Source: Manihot esculenta
Taxonomy: Eukaryota > Streptophyta > Magnoliopsida > Malpighiales > Euphorbiaceae
Direction: 5' to 3'
NCBI RefSeq assembly: GCF_001659605.2
Contig: NC_035172.2
Coordinates: forward strand, 22,427,973-22,491,972
Length of the DNA stretch: 64,000 bases
Of this stretch, positions 38,238 to 50,266 are shown piece by piece (within the stretch, counting starts at the first letter, position 1; every line of letters begins with the position of its first letter). A program made the translations under genes and the position numbers. The notes beneath the pieces were generated by a model. The model saw nothing but the letters and a program-made list of their open reading frames with translations. It searched no databases and was not told the DNA's origin.

Positions 38238-38412
38238 GTCGAAGTCAATGGTTGAAGAAACAGTTTCGGATGAGAAAATTAATGGGAATGGAAATGTGGA
38301 AGACGATGATGCATTAGGAAGTGCGGGCGCTGGTCTTTCACGTGGACACGTTTCTTCCTGGGCATTGAACTTTTCGGCCATTTGCCATGTCACTGGATTT
38401 AATGTGGTTTGA

Positions 38413-39865
38413 TTTTTATTTTTTTTTAGAAAAAGGAAAAAAATTGCTTTACTAATTGTGAATATTTCCTTTTGTTGAAAATAAATATTATAATAGTAAA
38501 TGTTTAATGTAATAGTAATGCCTTCTAAAATTTAAGTTCAATTTTAGAGAAAACATTGTTGATGGAAAAATATGTAAATATGTATATAAAAAAGGATATT
38601 TTAGTAAAAGAAAAATACATATTGTGATTTATTTTATTTTTCTATTAATATTGTTAGGAGAGGTCAGTTTAATATTTATAGATTATGAAATAATATATGC
38701 CTTCACGCAAATTTTTCCAAATAGTGGATGAAAGAACTACTATTACATTTAGATTTTTAAGAAATTTATTAATTTATATATATTTAAAAATGATTTATTT
38801 TATAAAAATAAACAATTTAATTGTATTATTAAAAAAATGACTATATATTATAAATAATTAAAATTAGATCAAATAAATTATATATAAAATCATAATTATA
38901 ATGATTAAATAATTAAATTAAAATTGTAATGTTAGCTGATAAATTTTTAATAAAAGGTTCAAATAATTAGATTTTCTAAAATACAAAAAATATTTTAATT
39001 GAGTTATTATAAAAAATTAAATATATTAGTGAATTTTTTTAATACATAAGAATTTAATAATAATTCACTCATATTTATTTTAATTTTATTTGTAAATATT
39101 TTTTTATAAATTTTTTAAAATAAATTGATAGTCACACTAAAAATAAAAATGTTTTGATTAATTTGGAAAATTGTACCTTTTTCAAACAATAATCTTGTAA
39201 TGATTTCGAATTCTAATTAATAAGGAAGATGAACTCTATTTTGTAATATATATGTGTATTTCTAATTTTATTCTAGATAGTAATAATTAAATACGTTATA
39301 TAGTTGAATGTACAGCTCGTAATATATAGTACAAATACAATTTTTATGAATGGATAATATTTTCTATTTAAAGTAGAAAGTAAATAAATAAATTTACATA
39401 ATTTATTTTATAAATTTTCAAATTAAAAATAAAAACATAAAACAATATATAAAGCAGAAACTACAATATGATAATAAAATATTTCTTAATATTCCTTCAA
39501 ATTTTATTTTTATTTTAAATTCCATTTATTATACAGAAAATATTTTATAAAAAATATTTTTTATATTTTTTAGTGTTTGATACATTCAAAAATTTATTCA
39601 ATAGAAAATATTTTATTTATTAAAAAATTATTTTTTATATTTTAAAATTTTTATTAGCAATTTTATATATAAATTTATTAATTAATTTTATTTTTTTAAT
39701 TAAAATTAAATAATAAAAAATAAATTATTTTATTAAAAATGATTTTTATGAAATATATATTTTAAATATAAGTTATTGTAAAAAAAAAACAGAGCCTCAT
39801 AATTAAAATAATATTTAATGCTCATAATACCAGGTAATAAATATTAAAAGGCATGCAGCTTCAGT
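38413..39865. other. AT-rich spacer
   Basis: Poly-A/T rich sequence after the PADRE gene, including its presumed 3' untranslated region. No frame, repeat pair or motif of note. Confidence 0.6.
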
Positions 39866-40374
39866 TCAGCCAAACGGGAATAAAAACGTATCGGATATTT
39901 TTAAATATTCGATCCGATCAAATTTTAATAGGACGGATTTAGATAGTTATAATAGAGTTCGGGACGGATTTAAATTTAAAAAATGATATGTATTGGGATC
40001 TATTATTCGAATCCGTTTATATAAATAATTAATTTAAAAAATAATATGCATTGGATTCTGGTGGTATGTATTATCTATCTATTATTCGAATTCGTTTATA
40101 TAAATAATTAATTTAATATAAAAATATATTTTATGATAATATTTATAAATTTATGCATATATTTTTATTTAAAATTTAAATATTTTTTAAATGAAATTAT
40201 TAATAAAATTATTTTTTATATAAATTATTAATTAAAATATATAAAACTTTATTCGAATAATAATAATCAGATTTAATACGAATTAAAATAGTTGAGATTA
40301 AATTTTAAGATGAATTTAAATATTATTAATATAAATCGTGTTGAATAGTTTAACCCGATTTTACATCCCTACGG
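39866..40374. mobile_element. AT-rich dispersed repeat, copy 1, 3' of the GA20-oxidase gene
   Basis: It starts near CAAACGGGAATAAAAACG, runs through GGACGGATTTAGATAGTTATAA and ATTCGAATCCGTTTATATAAA, and ends with CCCGATTTTACATCCCTACGG. The same words in the same order occur at 43702-44210. The ends are loosely inverted (ATCCCTAC against TAGGGATGGCAACGG in the other copy). It is a non-coding MITE-like repeat. Confidence 0.5.
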
Positions 40375-40736
40375 CATCTCTCATGTCCATGTTGCTTAGC
40401 TGATTAGCTTTTCTCTTAATAATCATTTATGGGGAAAGAAATTAAATTCTATTAAACAAAGACTTCTTTACTTGCAGTACAGCATGATGGTCAGCAATCC
40501 AATTGAGGCCAATCACACAGAATCCTTTCTGAATTAAAATAAAATTAAAATTAAAAGAAGTTGGAGAATTTTTAAATATTTCTTCTTTCCATTTACTTCT
40601 TTTATTTATATTATATTGCAAATATTCTCTCCAATTTTCGGACAATAAAACCTTAATCACATACCAGGCCTATTTTTTTTGGTGTTATGTCTCCCTTTTC
40701 CTTTAGACCCATCATCTGTAGCAAATACTCTCAGCT

Positions 40737-42177
40737 TCAAGTGTTCTTCTGTAGCACCCAGCTACTGAAGACATCTAGGGTATTCATGTCAGCCCTGTAA
40801 TGTGTTTGAGTGAATTCTAGCAGCTCTGACCATGTGAAGTCTGGGTACAACCTTGGATTGTTGGAGTCGATCAAGTTATTTGGCGGCTTCACCACCTTGT
40901 CCATGTTTGGACTCAGAAAGAAAGCAATGGATTTCCTAACTGTTTTATTGTTTACCACCGCTCTGTGCAAGCAACTCCTGAAAATGCCATTTGATAGGGC
41001 CTGAAACACCATTTTCAACCATAGAAAATTGAGCCGAAGATACATAATCCCCCCAAAAAAAAATATGAAAAGGAGACACTGTTAGTATATCAACTATTGT
41101 GGCTCAAATTATCACACCTCAAAGAGAATAATAAATGGGGTCATGTGTTTGAAATCTAGATCATTACCTTGTTATGACATAATTGATACGCAGAGAGTTT
41201 AGTGGTGATCTTACCATGAATGTGTCGCCGATATTGACAACAAAAGCTTGAGGATCGGGGCGAATGAAATGCCATTTCTCATCGACTAACACTTGGAGGC
41301 CACCAACTTCATCCTGATGAAGGATTGTTAAGGAGGTAGGGTCACAGTGAGGCCCAGTTCCGAGAGTTAAATGAGGTTGCTGGCAGGGAGGATAGTTATT
41401 TAATCTCATTATGGAATCATTTCCCTTAAAGAATTCTTTAAAGTATTCCCGGCCAGCACCTAGACTGAATCCCAAAAGCTCCATAATCTTGAGGGCTAGA
41501 GTGTTCATGGCTTCACAGTATTCTTGATACACCTTTCTATTAAAAAGTGAGGAAAAAAGTCTTGTTATCAATCCCCAAAAAAAAGAAATTTGCATACAAT
41601 ATATACTATTTAGTTGTAATCAAATGATTCACTGTTCTTACCCACAATCTTCGAATTCTTCCCCCATGACGTTGAAGAAATATTCTTGGACAATGTTGGA
41701 CAACTGATCATCATCAGAGCATCGCAAAGAGAGAGTTTCTTTCCACGGAAGTTTGGAGGAGAACCTGCCAGTGAAGCTACTAGTATATCCAGAGTGTTCT
41801 CCTAACTTTCTCTGAGCTCTTTGCTTCTCCGCTAGTGACAAGCCAAAGAACTTGTCCATATACTCATGAGCTTTAGCTGTAAGTATCGAATCAACACCAT
41901 GATTAACGATTAGAAAGAAGCCATGCTTCCTGCATGCCTCATTAATGAGCTGAAAAGCTTTTGAGACAGCAGAAGGGTCTCCAGACAGAAAGCTTCCCAA
42001 GTCAATGGGAGGAATTACAAGTTCCGGGGACTCGAGGCAGGGCTTCTCATGTTCAGGCCAAATGAACTCAGAGGGTACGTTGGTTTGATGTTGAATAATG
42101 GAGGCATCAAAAACAACATGTTCATGTTTTTCAATTTTTGGAATTGCCATGTTTGACGTGCAGATATCAATGGACAT
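40737..42177 (-). CDS. GA20ox: Gibberellin 20-oxidase, three exons
   Basis: A 2-oxoglutarate/Fe(II)-dependent dioxygenase that oxidises carbon 20 of GA12/GA53 in steps to make GA9/GA20, a rate-setting soluble step of gibberellin synthesis. Coding exons on the minus strand are 42177-41642, 41536-41215 and 41000-40737; introns of 105 and 214 bp have GT-AG ends. The spliced frame is 1122 bp, 373 residues, the usual family size. Visible motifs are the GA20ox signature LPWKET (143-148), NNYPPCQQP (225-233), iron ligands His242, Asp244 and His298, and the 2-oxoglutarate pair Arg308/Ser310. The start is the first ATG after a TATA box at 42344-42351; the frame stays open to 42249 but only from a TTG. 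Introns lie at the places usual for this family. The gene appears intact. Which paralogue it is cannot be told here. Confidence 0.95.
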
Positions 42178-42343
42178 TTTGCGTGAATTTGTGGATGGAG
42201 GAGATGAAGTTGGCTTAGCGAGAGGGAAGAGAATGAAGAGAAAAGCCAAGGCCGTTCTTTGGAAAATATTGGAATGTTATTGTTTTCACTACTGTTGCGT
42301 CGTTCTTCTCTGATTGTATTGCTCGTATCCTAGCTGCTACTCT

Positions 42344-42351
42344 TATTTATA
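42344..42351 (-). promoter_or_regulatory. TATA box of the GA20-oxidase gene
   Basis: TATAAATA on the minus strand, about 170 bp upstream of the ATG at 42177. With a start about 30 bp on, the leader is about 140 nt and contains no upstream ATG. Confidence 0.6.
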
Positions 42352-43701
42352 TCCTAAATCCCCATATTAAATTATAATAAAATTTCTTAAACAATATTCT
42401 CTCTCTTAATTTTTATATTTTTTTATTATTTTAAAATTATTATTTACTTTTTTTTCCTTTTATATTATAGTAACATATAAATTTATTATTATAATTTTAT
42501 TTTATTTTCAAAATAATCTTTTATTAATTATTATTTTTTAAATAACTATTCAAAACATATTTTAATATATTTAAGATGAATGTAGCTAAAAAATTAATTA
42601 ATTAAAAAATTATCCTTATTAGTACTAATATAAAAGTAAAGTTGATAAAAATATGATTTATAATTATAGAAATGAAATTGTAAATATATTTCATATGTTT
42701 TATAATAATAGAAAATTTCTTTTTTTACACAATAAGCTACATCAATTGTTAATTATAATGATAAAAAATTCTTTATAAAATAAGGTTTCTTTTTATATAA
42801 TATAAAATAATTTCTTAAACAATATATATATGAGCAATATTAAATTTAATAATTTTTATCATTATCAATAATGTATTAATTAAATTAAAAACTGTTAGCA
42901 TTATCTACACATGAGATTTCCCAGAAAGATATATTCTTCTAAATATTTCATGTTTACTTTATTAGCCAAGAAAATTAATACAATTATGTAAACAAGATAA
43001 ACTCTACAAATATATCCTTTATCCTTATCTAAGTATATATATGGCTATTTATGCTCTATTAGGCAACAAAATCATATTACAGGTAAAGGAAAAACAGAAA
43101 CAAAATCATATTAGAAACAAAAAAAAATCACTGAACTTTCCAAATATATTCTCCCAAAAAATTTTAAAAATGGAAATTTCGCAGGCAATGCATCACGCTT
43201 AGCTGTATGCTTCCACATGTCAATCTCTCTTTGTGGGAAAAAAAAGAAACATATCATTTTTTTTAAAAGTGATTGATGAATAATTTGAATTTTTTTAATG
43301 GTATCCTTCCAATCTTTTTGCTGCCTTTGAATTTGTAGATCAATAGAATTATATTAAGATTTCACCCATTTAAAAATTCTAAATATTGAATTTAAATTAC
43401 ACAATTTTAAAAAAAATTGAACTCCAAAATATAAGTAATTCAGTATAAAGAATGCAACATAGTTAATTAAATAGTATTTGATTATTTGACGTAAAATTAT
43501 ATTCAGGTGTAAATATATTTAAGTAATAGAAAATTAATATATTATTCTAAAAAATTGATCATAATTTTACATAATGTAATTTTTTTTAATTGGTTAAATA
43601 TATAAATAAAAGATGTGTGAAAGATTTTTGAGTAAAACAGTGAGAATTATAAAAGAAAGAATATTGATCTTAGAAACTCGTAAGGCAATCAACAATATTA
43701 G
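42352..43701. other. AT-rich spacer upstream of the GA20-oxidase gene
   Basis: A/T-rich with no coding frame. It includes the likely promoter region of the gene, but no operator-like repeat could be singled out by eye. Confidence 0.5.
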
Positions 43702-44210
43702 TTTAGGGATGGCAACGGATCAGGTGTTTTCGGGTATTCGATAAATTTAATAAAATAAATTTGGATAGTTATAATCGAGTTTAGAATAGATTCGAATTTA
43801 AAAAATAATATCCGTTACGGATTCGAATCGGATTCGGATTTTATTTATAGATTACGACTGCCCGAATCCGTTTATATAAATATTAATTTAATATAAAAAG
43901 TATATTTTATAATAATATTTATAAATTTTTATATATTTTTTATTTAAAAATTAAAATTTAAATATTTTTTAAAAATATTAGATTTTTTAAATGAAAAATA
44001 TTTTTTATATAAATTATTAATTAAAATATATAAGATTAAATGGATTCGGATTTTATTCGGATAATAGTAATCGGGTTTAGGATGAGTTCGGATAGTTTAG
44101 ATTAATTTTTAATCGAGTTCGGATAAGTTAAAATATTATTAATATAAATTAAATTTGAATTTAAATAGTTTAATTTTCGCGGATATTTTACTCGTTACAT
44201 GCCTACAGCA
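43702..44210. mobile_element. AT-rich dispersed repeat, copy 2, 5' of the GA20-oxidase gene
   Basis: It opens with TTTAGGGATGGCAACGGATC and closes with GCGGATATTTTACTCG then TTACATGCCTAC. GGATGGCAACGG... is a start word seen in many plant MITE-like repeats. The interior matches copy 1 at 39866 in the same orientation. It lies about 1.4 kb upstream of the gene's TATA box. Confidence 0.55.
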
Positions 44211-45440
44211 ATAGTGAAATTAATATAATTAGGATTTCTATTCTGATATGATTTAATTAAGAAGCAAAATTAAAATCAAATTTTTAATTATTTGACTTTT
44301 GAAAATTAAAATTAAAATTAAGTGTGTCCGATTTAATCTTAAATAATTTTAATGCAGTTTTAATTAGATTTTAGCATTATTTTAATTTTAGCTTTAATGT
44401 CAATTAAGTTGAGATCTTAATTTTGCATATATAATTGTAATATGTTTATGTTTGTTTTTTGGATAGTAAATTTTTAAGTTTTTAATATTAAAATACTAAT
44501 ATAAATAATAATATTAACATTTAAACAATAATACTCTTAATATTAAAAATATATTATATATAATTCTCTTAAGAATATTATGTTATTTTACATATTGTTA
44601 TTAATTATATAATTCTAAATTAAAAGATACATGTATAATTAATATTTAAAATTATATTATATAAAATTAAATTTAATTCACTCATATAATTAAAATTATA
44701 AAATAATTTAGAATATTTATAGTTGAAATAACAAAAAAATATTATATATACACGTCTATATATTTATTTAAATTTAATGATTTAGATTCTATTATTATTG
44801 AGGAGATAATGTAAATATAAATAATTTATTCAAATAGAATAAATTATAATTAATTAGTTAAACTAATTAAATTGTATAGTTAGAATTCTTTAACAACTAG
44901 CTGCATTATACAATTATTTTATATTATTAATAATTATTTAATTAATTAATAACGATAGTTAATTTCATATTTACATTATATAAATAATTTCATTTATGAA
45001 TATAAGTAGACAATTGATATTGCTGATATCAGATAGATAACGTGAATGGAATGAAATCAGAATAGAATTGTGCTGTAGTTGACTAGAATCTATAAGGAAG
45101 AAAACATGAGGTGATAGTGGATGTCCACAACCGCCACTCTGACGCTCAAGTCACTATCGATAAGTATAGAAAATGTAAGAAATTGCTTAGAGTTTTAATG
45201 TTAAAAAGTAGTATATCTTTGTCTCTGTAATTTTTCTCCTTTTATACTGTAAGAGGTAGAGATGAATATGGTATTTTCCTGATAATTTGGCGATCATGTG
45301 GCCGGTTTCTTGATAAGAAATGTCGCCAGCTAATAGGTTGGTGATTTCGTGATTACAAACGCAATAGAAATATTCTAGACTATGCTCATTAACAGTAATT
45401 TTGCACCGAGAGCCGCCCTATTGAGGGAAGGGCGAGTCTT
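44211..45440. other. AT-rich spacer leading into a retroelement-like leader
   Basis: No gene. From about 45100 the composition becomes more balanced, which probably marks the left part of the transposon-derived sequence that follows; no LTR end could be fixed. Confidence 0.4.
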
Positions 45441-45445
45441 TAAGG

Positions 45446-46890
45446 ATGATTCGGGTATTTGAGGAGTCTGGATCTTTCTTCCTCAGGATAGACTGCCTTT
45501 CCTATTTATTTGGTCCTTACCATGTGGCCCTACGTCGTTGTGATATCTCACGGCTTACTTTGGGCGGATATTATGTAACATCACAGGTCTCCCGGTTAGT
45601 TTTCGATTCTTCAGATTTGAAGGAGATATCTCTCATTGAGGTCTGGGGCACGTGGCCTCTCAAGATTGGTTTCTTACTGCTCACGCTGTTTCATCTATCT
45701 AGCCTTTCAATGATGACTGCGATGCTTATCATGCCGCATTTAAAGCCCCCTGTCAAAACCGTCCTATAAAAGCCCTTTGTCTTCTCCAAGTACTATTTTT
45801 GCTCTCTTTTGCAACTTCTTAGAGAAACTTGCTCCTTTGCTTCCTTCCCTTTTAGCTCTTTACAGTCTTATTTTTCTTACGGTAACTCTGTTTTCCTTTT
45901 TCTTCAATATGAATAGGAACACCTCTTCTTCTCTTTTTCCTAGCGGGGTCTCTTTCTCTAGCTCCTCTTCTAATGGCCCCATCCGAGAGCTAGCCCCTAT
46001 CATTCTATTAAGGGAGGATCTAGAGAATGAGGGTGGTCTACTTAGTGATACCCCATCTATCCTCTCAAAGCGTGACGTGGATCGCTTGTATAATACTTAA
46101 CATATTCCTCGAGAGTCTTTTCGAGTTTTGGCCCCTTCTCTCCGCATCTGTGCTAATGATTTGATCCCTACTGAGGATACTATAATTGTCTTTGAAGAGC
46201 AGTTGAAGGCAAGCCTCCACTTTCCCTTAGACCCTTTTTTCATAAAAGTCCTTCAGTTTCATAAGCTTTCGATTGCTTAATTTCATTCCAATAGTTGGAG
46301 AATCCTGATGGCTTTTTCAGTTCGTGTGCCTAAACAATCACATTGAACCAAGTGTAGCACTTTTCTCTCAGTTATACCAACTAAATACCCGTAAAAAGAA
46401 GGAGTTTTGGTACTTCAATAGTCGAAAGTACTTGAAAATTTTTGACCTGATGCCTTCCTCCTTGAAGCGGTGGAAGAATAAATTTTTTATCCTCCATCAT
46501 CGGATGCTGGGGGGTTTTGGGCATCTTCAAACTAGCTGGCATTATTAAGTAGAGTTGAAGAAGGATGGGGTCTGTCCAAAGAGAGAAGAAGACGAAGCTT
46601 TAACCTTTCTCCTAACGATAGCTAAAGCCCTAAAGTAAATTGACATTACCTAACCAGTGAGAAATGCCATTTTGTCTTGAAAGAGTCATCTGCAGGCAAA
46701 CCAGACCCGTGGTCCTCACTCGCCCAACCTTCCCTAAGGCACTCTCTTAACTCGAGATCAGGGTACTTCTCTTTTCTTCTTCTTTCTTTTTCAAACTGTT
46801 TTTCTTACTTACTTTTCCTTTTACTTGTAGATATATCTGGGTCAAGCAAATTTATCGACGCAGCACATGTTGCTCGCAATGGTAAGTGAC
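45446..46890 (+). pseudogene. Broken plant gypsy-type transposon ORF (Transposase_28-like)
   Basis: A TATA-like CCTATAAAAG at about 45764-45773 and a CT-rich leader precede an ATG at 45909. From there the frames match the plant 'putative gypsy type transposon' domain: a RDVDRLYNT start, a central FEEQLKA...FPLDPFF...VLQFHKLSIA segment (about 46190-46280), and a C-terminal KEFWYFNSRKYLKIF...SSLKRWKNKFF segment (about 46400-46490). Stops at 46098-46100 and after 46277, plus a frame change, break it. A CT-rich stretch with a TTACTTGTAG acceptor near 46820-46830 suggests the original gene had an intron. It is not a functional host gene. Confidence 0.6.
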
Positions 46891-47602
46891 GCGGAACCCT
46901 GTGGCACAAGCCTCAAACCCACACGCACAAATAGATATGGAACCCAAAGATTTGATAAACCCACCTCCTATGGCACCCCACACTTAGAGAAGCTGAAACA
47001 CTAATGATCGAAGGATTTAGATGAGAATCCGACAAACGCCACAACGAATAGTTGATAAGTTAGCCAAGATTCTTGGTGCAATTGATGAAAGCAAATCCTC
47101 ACTCTCACTCAATGCAATACATGCTAAATGTATGAAAAGAATTATGAAAATTTAGATTCAAAACCACCTCTTACAAGTGTTTCCTATCCTTATATAATAA
47201 GAAGAGAAAATAAAACCCTAAGACACTCTTTTTAGATCTGACCGAACTACACATAAGACCTAAGCCCAATCACACGCTAAAATAACACATCAAATACATA
47301 AGTATTAAAACATAAGCCCAAAACATGGCCCAACACTCTAAAACTTAAAAGATAAAATATGGCCAGAATACAAGCCCAAACAAAGCTAAAATAAAACAAG
47401 TGTTTAATAATAAAACATAGTAAGCCCATCATAACAAAGCTGAATCTTCACAAATGCCTTTCCTGATCTTCACTTTAGACTTCCCTTTATGTAGTTTTAG
47501 ACCATAGGTTTGATTAGGCTCCCTAAGCCTATGATTGCAAGTGTTGCACCAAATTTGCCCTATATGAGTTGAAGCACGCCCCAAATATATATGGATCATA
47601 TG
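46891..47602. other. Probable retroelement-derived sequence, unclassified
   Basis: More balanced base composition than the spacers and no open frame. Words such as CCAAGATTCTTGGTGCAATTGATG and the AGCCCA-rich second half look like LTR or untranslated retroelement sequence on the minus strand. Element C begins at 47603 within it, preceded by ATATG. Confidence 0.35.
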
Positions 47603-48396
47603 TGTAATAACCCGAAAACCGGACCGCTACCGGCACTAGGATTCAGATCAACTTAAGGTTGCCGGGACCCGTAGCAAGCCAACTATACATCCTGTACACC
47701 TGATAAAATCCCATACATGATCATACATTTTCATAAAAACTTTAAATTTTTCACATACCAAGCTTGACCTGTGCATGCACTATAACATTAAACATACAAA
47801 CCCCATACTAGAGCCCTCATCAAATGCTCTAGTTGGGTCAACATGACATACATCAAGCTTGGTTCAACATATCATCATTAAAATATTAATATAAGATCAT
47901 GTACAAAAAGGGATTAACCATACATTAGGGCCAAGCACAATTCTAAACCATAAAGCATTTCTTTACATCAAAACATTACATCATTTTACATTACATGTCC
48001 ACTACTAATCTAGTACACTTAACATAGCCTTCAACCTTGACGACTTCCCGGTCTATCCTGAACCTACAAGCCTGGGGGTTAGGGGAAAGGGTGAGCTACA
48101 AGAGCCCAGTGAGCAGAACAGTAAAAACAGTTCATTAAACATATATCATCATGGAATGCATCATATCACAAACAAATCACATCAAGGATGGACTTGTCAC
48201 CAATGACCCTCTACAAAATCCAATGTGCCCGGCCCACAACGGGAGCTCCTTAGGACTTTCGCTTAACATATCATAACATAACATATCTAATGTGCCAGGG
48301 GCGTAGAATGGGCCTCGACCTGGACTTTCTCTTACTCTGTGCCAGGGGCGTAGAATGGGCCTCGACCTAGACTTCCATACCATATCATATCATATC
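47603..48396 (-). repeat. 3' LTR of element C, left segment
   Basis: It opens TGTAATAACCCG, the reversed LTR end. It contains a minisatellite around TGTGCCAGGGGCGTAGAATG. It stops at the ATATC duplication where element B entered and continues at 54627. Confidence 0.88.
48392..48396. repeat. Target-site duplication ATATC, left copy of element B
   Basis: It matches 54622-54626. Removing 48397-54626 restores the continuous LTR of element C as judged by comparison with solo LTR F. Confidence 0.8.
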
Positions 48397-48641
48397 TTGG
48401 AACAATTGGTACTCACTCTCACCAGACTATTCCCTTAAAGTGGGAGGTCAAGGGTTCGAGCAGTGGGGGAGGCGACCTAATTTCCAAAGGGAAATTTGGG
48501 CCAAATCCACTTGGGGTAAGATGGGCCGTAGGTGCTCTCCCGAGGGACAAATCCTGCCCGGATCTCGTGAGGGTGAGGGGATGTTAAGACAGTGCCGGTC
48601 ACGGAGGATGGCCGGGCTGTTACATAAAAAGGCGCCTTTTT
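48397..48641 (+). repeat. GC-rich unit, copy 1 (diverged)
   Basis: It starts TTGGAACAATTGGTACTCAC and ends GGGCTGTTACATA with a GGCGCC centre at 48631-48636 that joins it to copy 2 in reverse. It is diverged from copies 2 and 3 in the middle (about 48480-48610). It contains GGGTTCGAGC, which resembles a Pol III B-box, but no A-box at the right distance is convincing. Confidence 0.75.
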
Positions 48642-48918
48642 TATGTAACAGCCCGGCCCCGTACGACCGGCCCTGTTACCGCTCACAGCCCGTGACCTTC
48701 CTCTGGGCCCAGCCACTGTGAGCAGCTCTTAACATCCCTTCACCCTCACGGGTTCCAGGCAGGATTTGTCCCTCGGGGGAGCCATTACGGCCCGCCCTGG
48801 CCCGAGTGGATTTGGCCCAATTCCTTCCTCTGGGAATTAGGTCGCCTCCCCCACTGCTCGAACCCTTGACCTCCCACTTTAAGGGAATAGTCTGGTGAGA
48901 GTGAGTACCAATTGTTCT
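48642..48918 (-). repeat. GC-rich unit, copy 2, left arm of a large palindrome
   Basis: It is the reverse complement of 48919-49195 over 277 bp. The translated arms are identical over 88 codons except one codon at the centre, so the arms are about 99 percent or more identical. It starts TGTAACAGCCCGG, an LTR-like TG start, and ends ACCAATTGTTCT. Confidence 0.9.
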
Positions 48919-49195
48919 GGAACAATTGGTACTCACTCTCACCAGACTATTCCCTTAAAGTGGGAGGTCAAGGGTTCGAGCAGTGGGGGAGGCGACCTAA
49001 TTCCCAGAGGAAGGAATTGGGCCAAATCCACTCGGGCCAGGGCGGGCCGTAATGGCTCCCCCGAGGGACAAATCCTGCCTGGAACCCGTGAGGGTGAAGG
49101 GATGTTAAGAGCTGCTCACAGTGGCTGGGCCCAGAGGAAGGTCACGGGCTGTGAGCGGTAACAGGGCCGGTCGTACGGGGCCGGGCTGTTACATA
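48919..49195 (+). repeat. GC-rich unit, copy 3, right arm of a large palindrome
   Basis: It mirrors copy 2 around an axis between 48918 and 48919, and ends GGGCTGTTACATA, where truncated LTR sequence of element B begins. Confidence 0.9.
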
Positions 49196-50023
49196 CAGAC
49201 TCTCAGAAACCAGGGTCCGTGGGGAATAAATATTGCATAAGCCCCGAGGCGGACAAGATTATGTGATTTCTCTGTGTTATGATGCATTTCATGAAAGCAT
49301 GTAATTAATGAACTGTTTTCTATGTTTCTACTCACTGGGCTTTTTAGCTCACCCCTTTCCCCTAACCCCAGTGTTGCAGGTTTAAGTCAGAGCTCAGAAG
49401 TCAGCGGGGTAAAGATTAAGTGACGTGTGGTTGTAATAGTATTAGATTAGTACTTTTAGTGTGGACATGTATTGAAATTGATATATGGATTTGTAAGAGA
49501 TATTGTAATGTAAAGTTAAGTAGAGTTATGTTTATGGATTAGACATGTGCTTGGCCCTGAGACTTGGTTAGTCCCTGTTTAATACATGATGTATGTTATG
49601 CTAAATGTTGAGTTATGTTTGAACTAAACTTGTGGCATGTGTTGTTTACCACGTTATGTAATGGATGAGGACCCTAGAGGAGGTCTGATGTTTGTGGTTT
49701 GAGGCATGCACAGGTTAGGTTCTAGTTCTTTGGATGTAATCCCAGCTTGACGTATGTTATGTTGACCCAGCTAGAGTTTTGATGAGGGCTCTAGTAGGGG
49801 GGTCCTTTTATGTTTCAGTTATGTTGCATACAGGTCGAGCTCGGTAATTACATCAGATGTTTCAGTTTTTATGTTTAAGTTGCGATCATGTATGGGATTT
49901 GACCAGGTGATAGGAGGTATGTTTGGCTTGCTACGGGTCCCGGCGGCCTTAAGCCGATCTGGATCCTAGCGCCGGTGGCGGTTCGGGCCGTTACAGAGGG
50001 GTATCGGTTTCCGGGTCGTTACA
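49196..50023 (+). repeat. 5' LTR of element B, truncated at its 5' end
   Basis: It begins within CAGACTCTCAGAAACC, matching 53793 onward of the 3' LTR, and ends CGGGTCGTTACA. About 1.64 kb of the LTR start, including the TATA box and GCCGCC arrays, is missing. Confidence 0.88.
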
Positions 50024-50027
50024 GATA

Positions 50028-50039
50028 TGGTATCAGAGC
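50028..50039 (+). other. Primer binding site, tRNA-iMet, element B
   Basis: TGGTATCAGAGC lies four bases after the LTR end, as in element A. Confidence 0.92.
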
Positions 50040-50266
50040 TTTGGGCCTCAAGAGTACGGTGTGTTGCACATCGGAAAGAGGTTGGCTTAGAGGTCATAGA
50101 AGGGCAAGCACAATAAGAAAGATCAAGAGTAGAATCATGTCCACTAGGATAGGATGTTGAGTCCTGTCTTGATTGATAATGTGATATGCCATGATGTTAT
50201 GTTATGCTATGTATGTTGCAGGTTCATGCGTTTTCACCTGAACCGCATGATGATGCTAATGATTGA

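Noticed and set aside
42178..42249. A longer GA20-oxidase N-terminus starting at 42249
   Set aside because: The first codon there is TTG, not ATG. The first ATG after the TATA box is at 42177 and gives a 373-residue protein of normal size.
48440..49161. Frames of 79-93 codons as small genes
   Set aside because: They come from the three copies of one GC-rich repeat, including identical frames on opposite strands of the palindrome. No start context or domain.
48397..49195. A Cassandra-type TRIM element with 5S rRNA promoter
   Set aside because: The unit has an LTR-like start but none of the conserved 5S internal promoter words that I could recognise.
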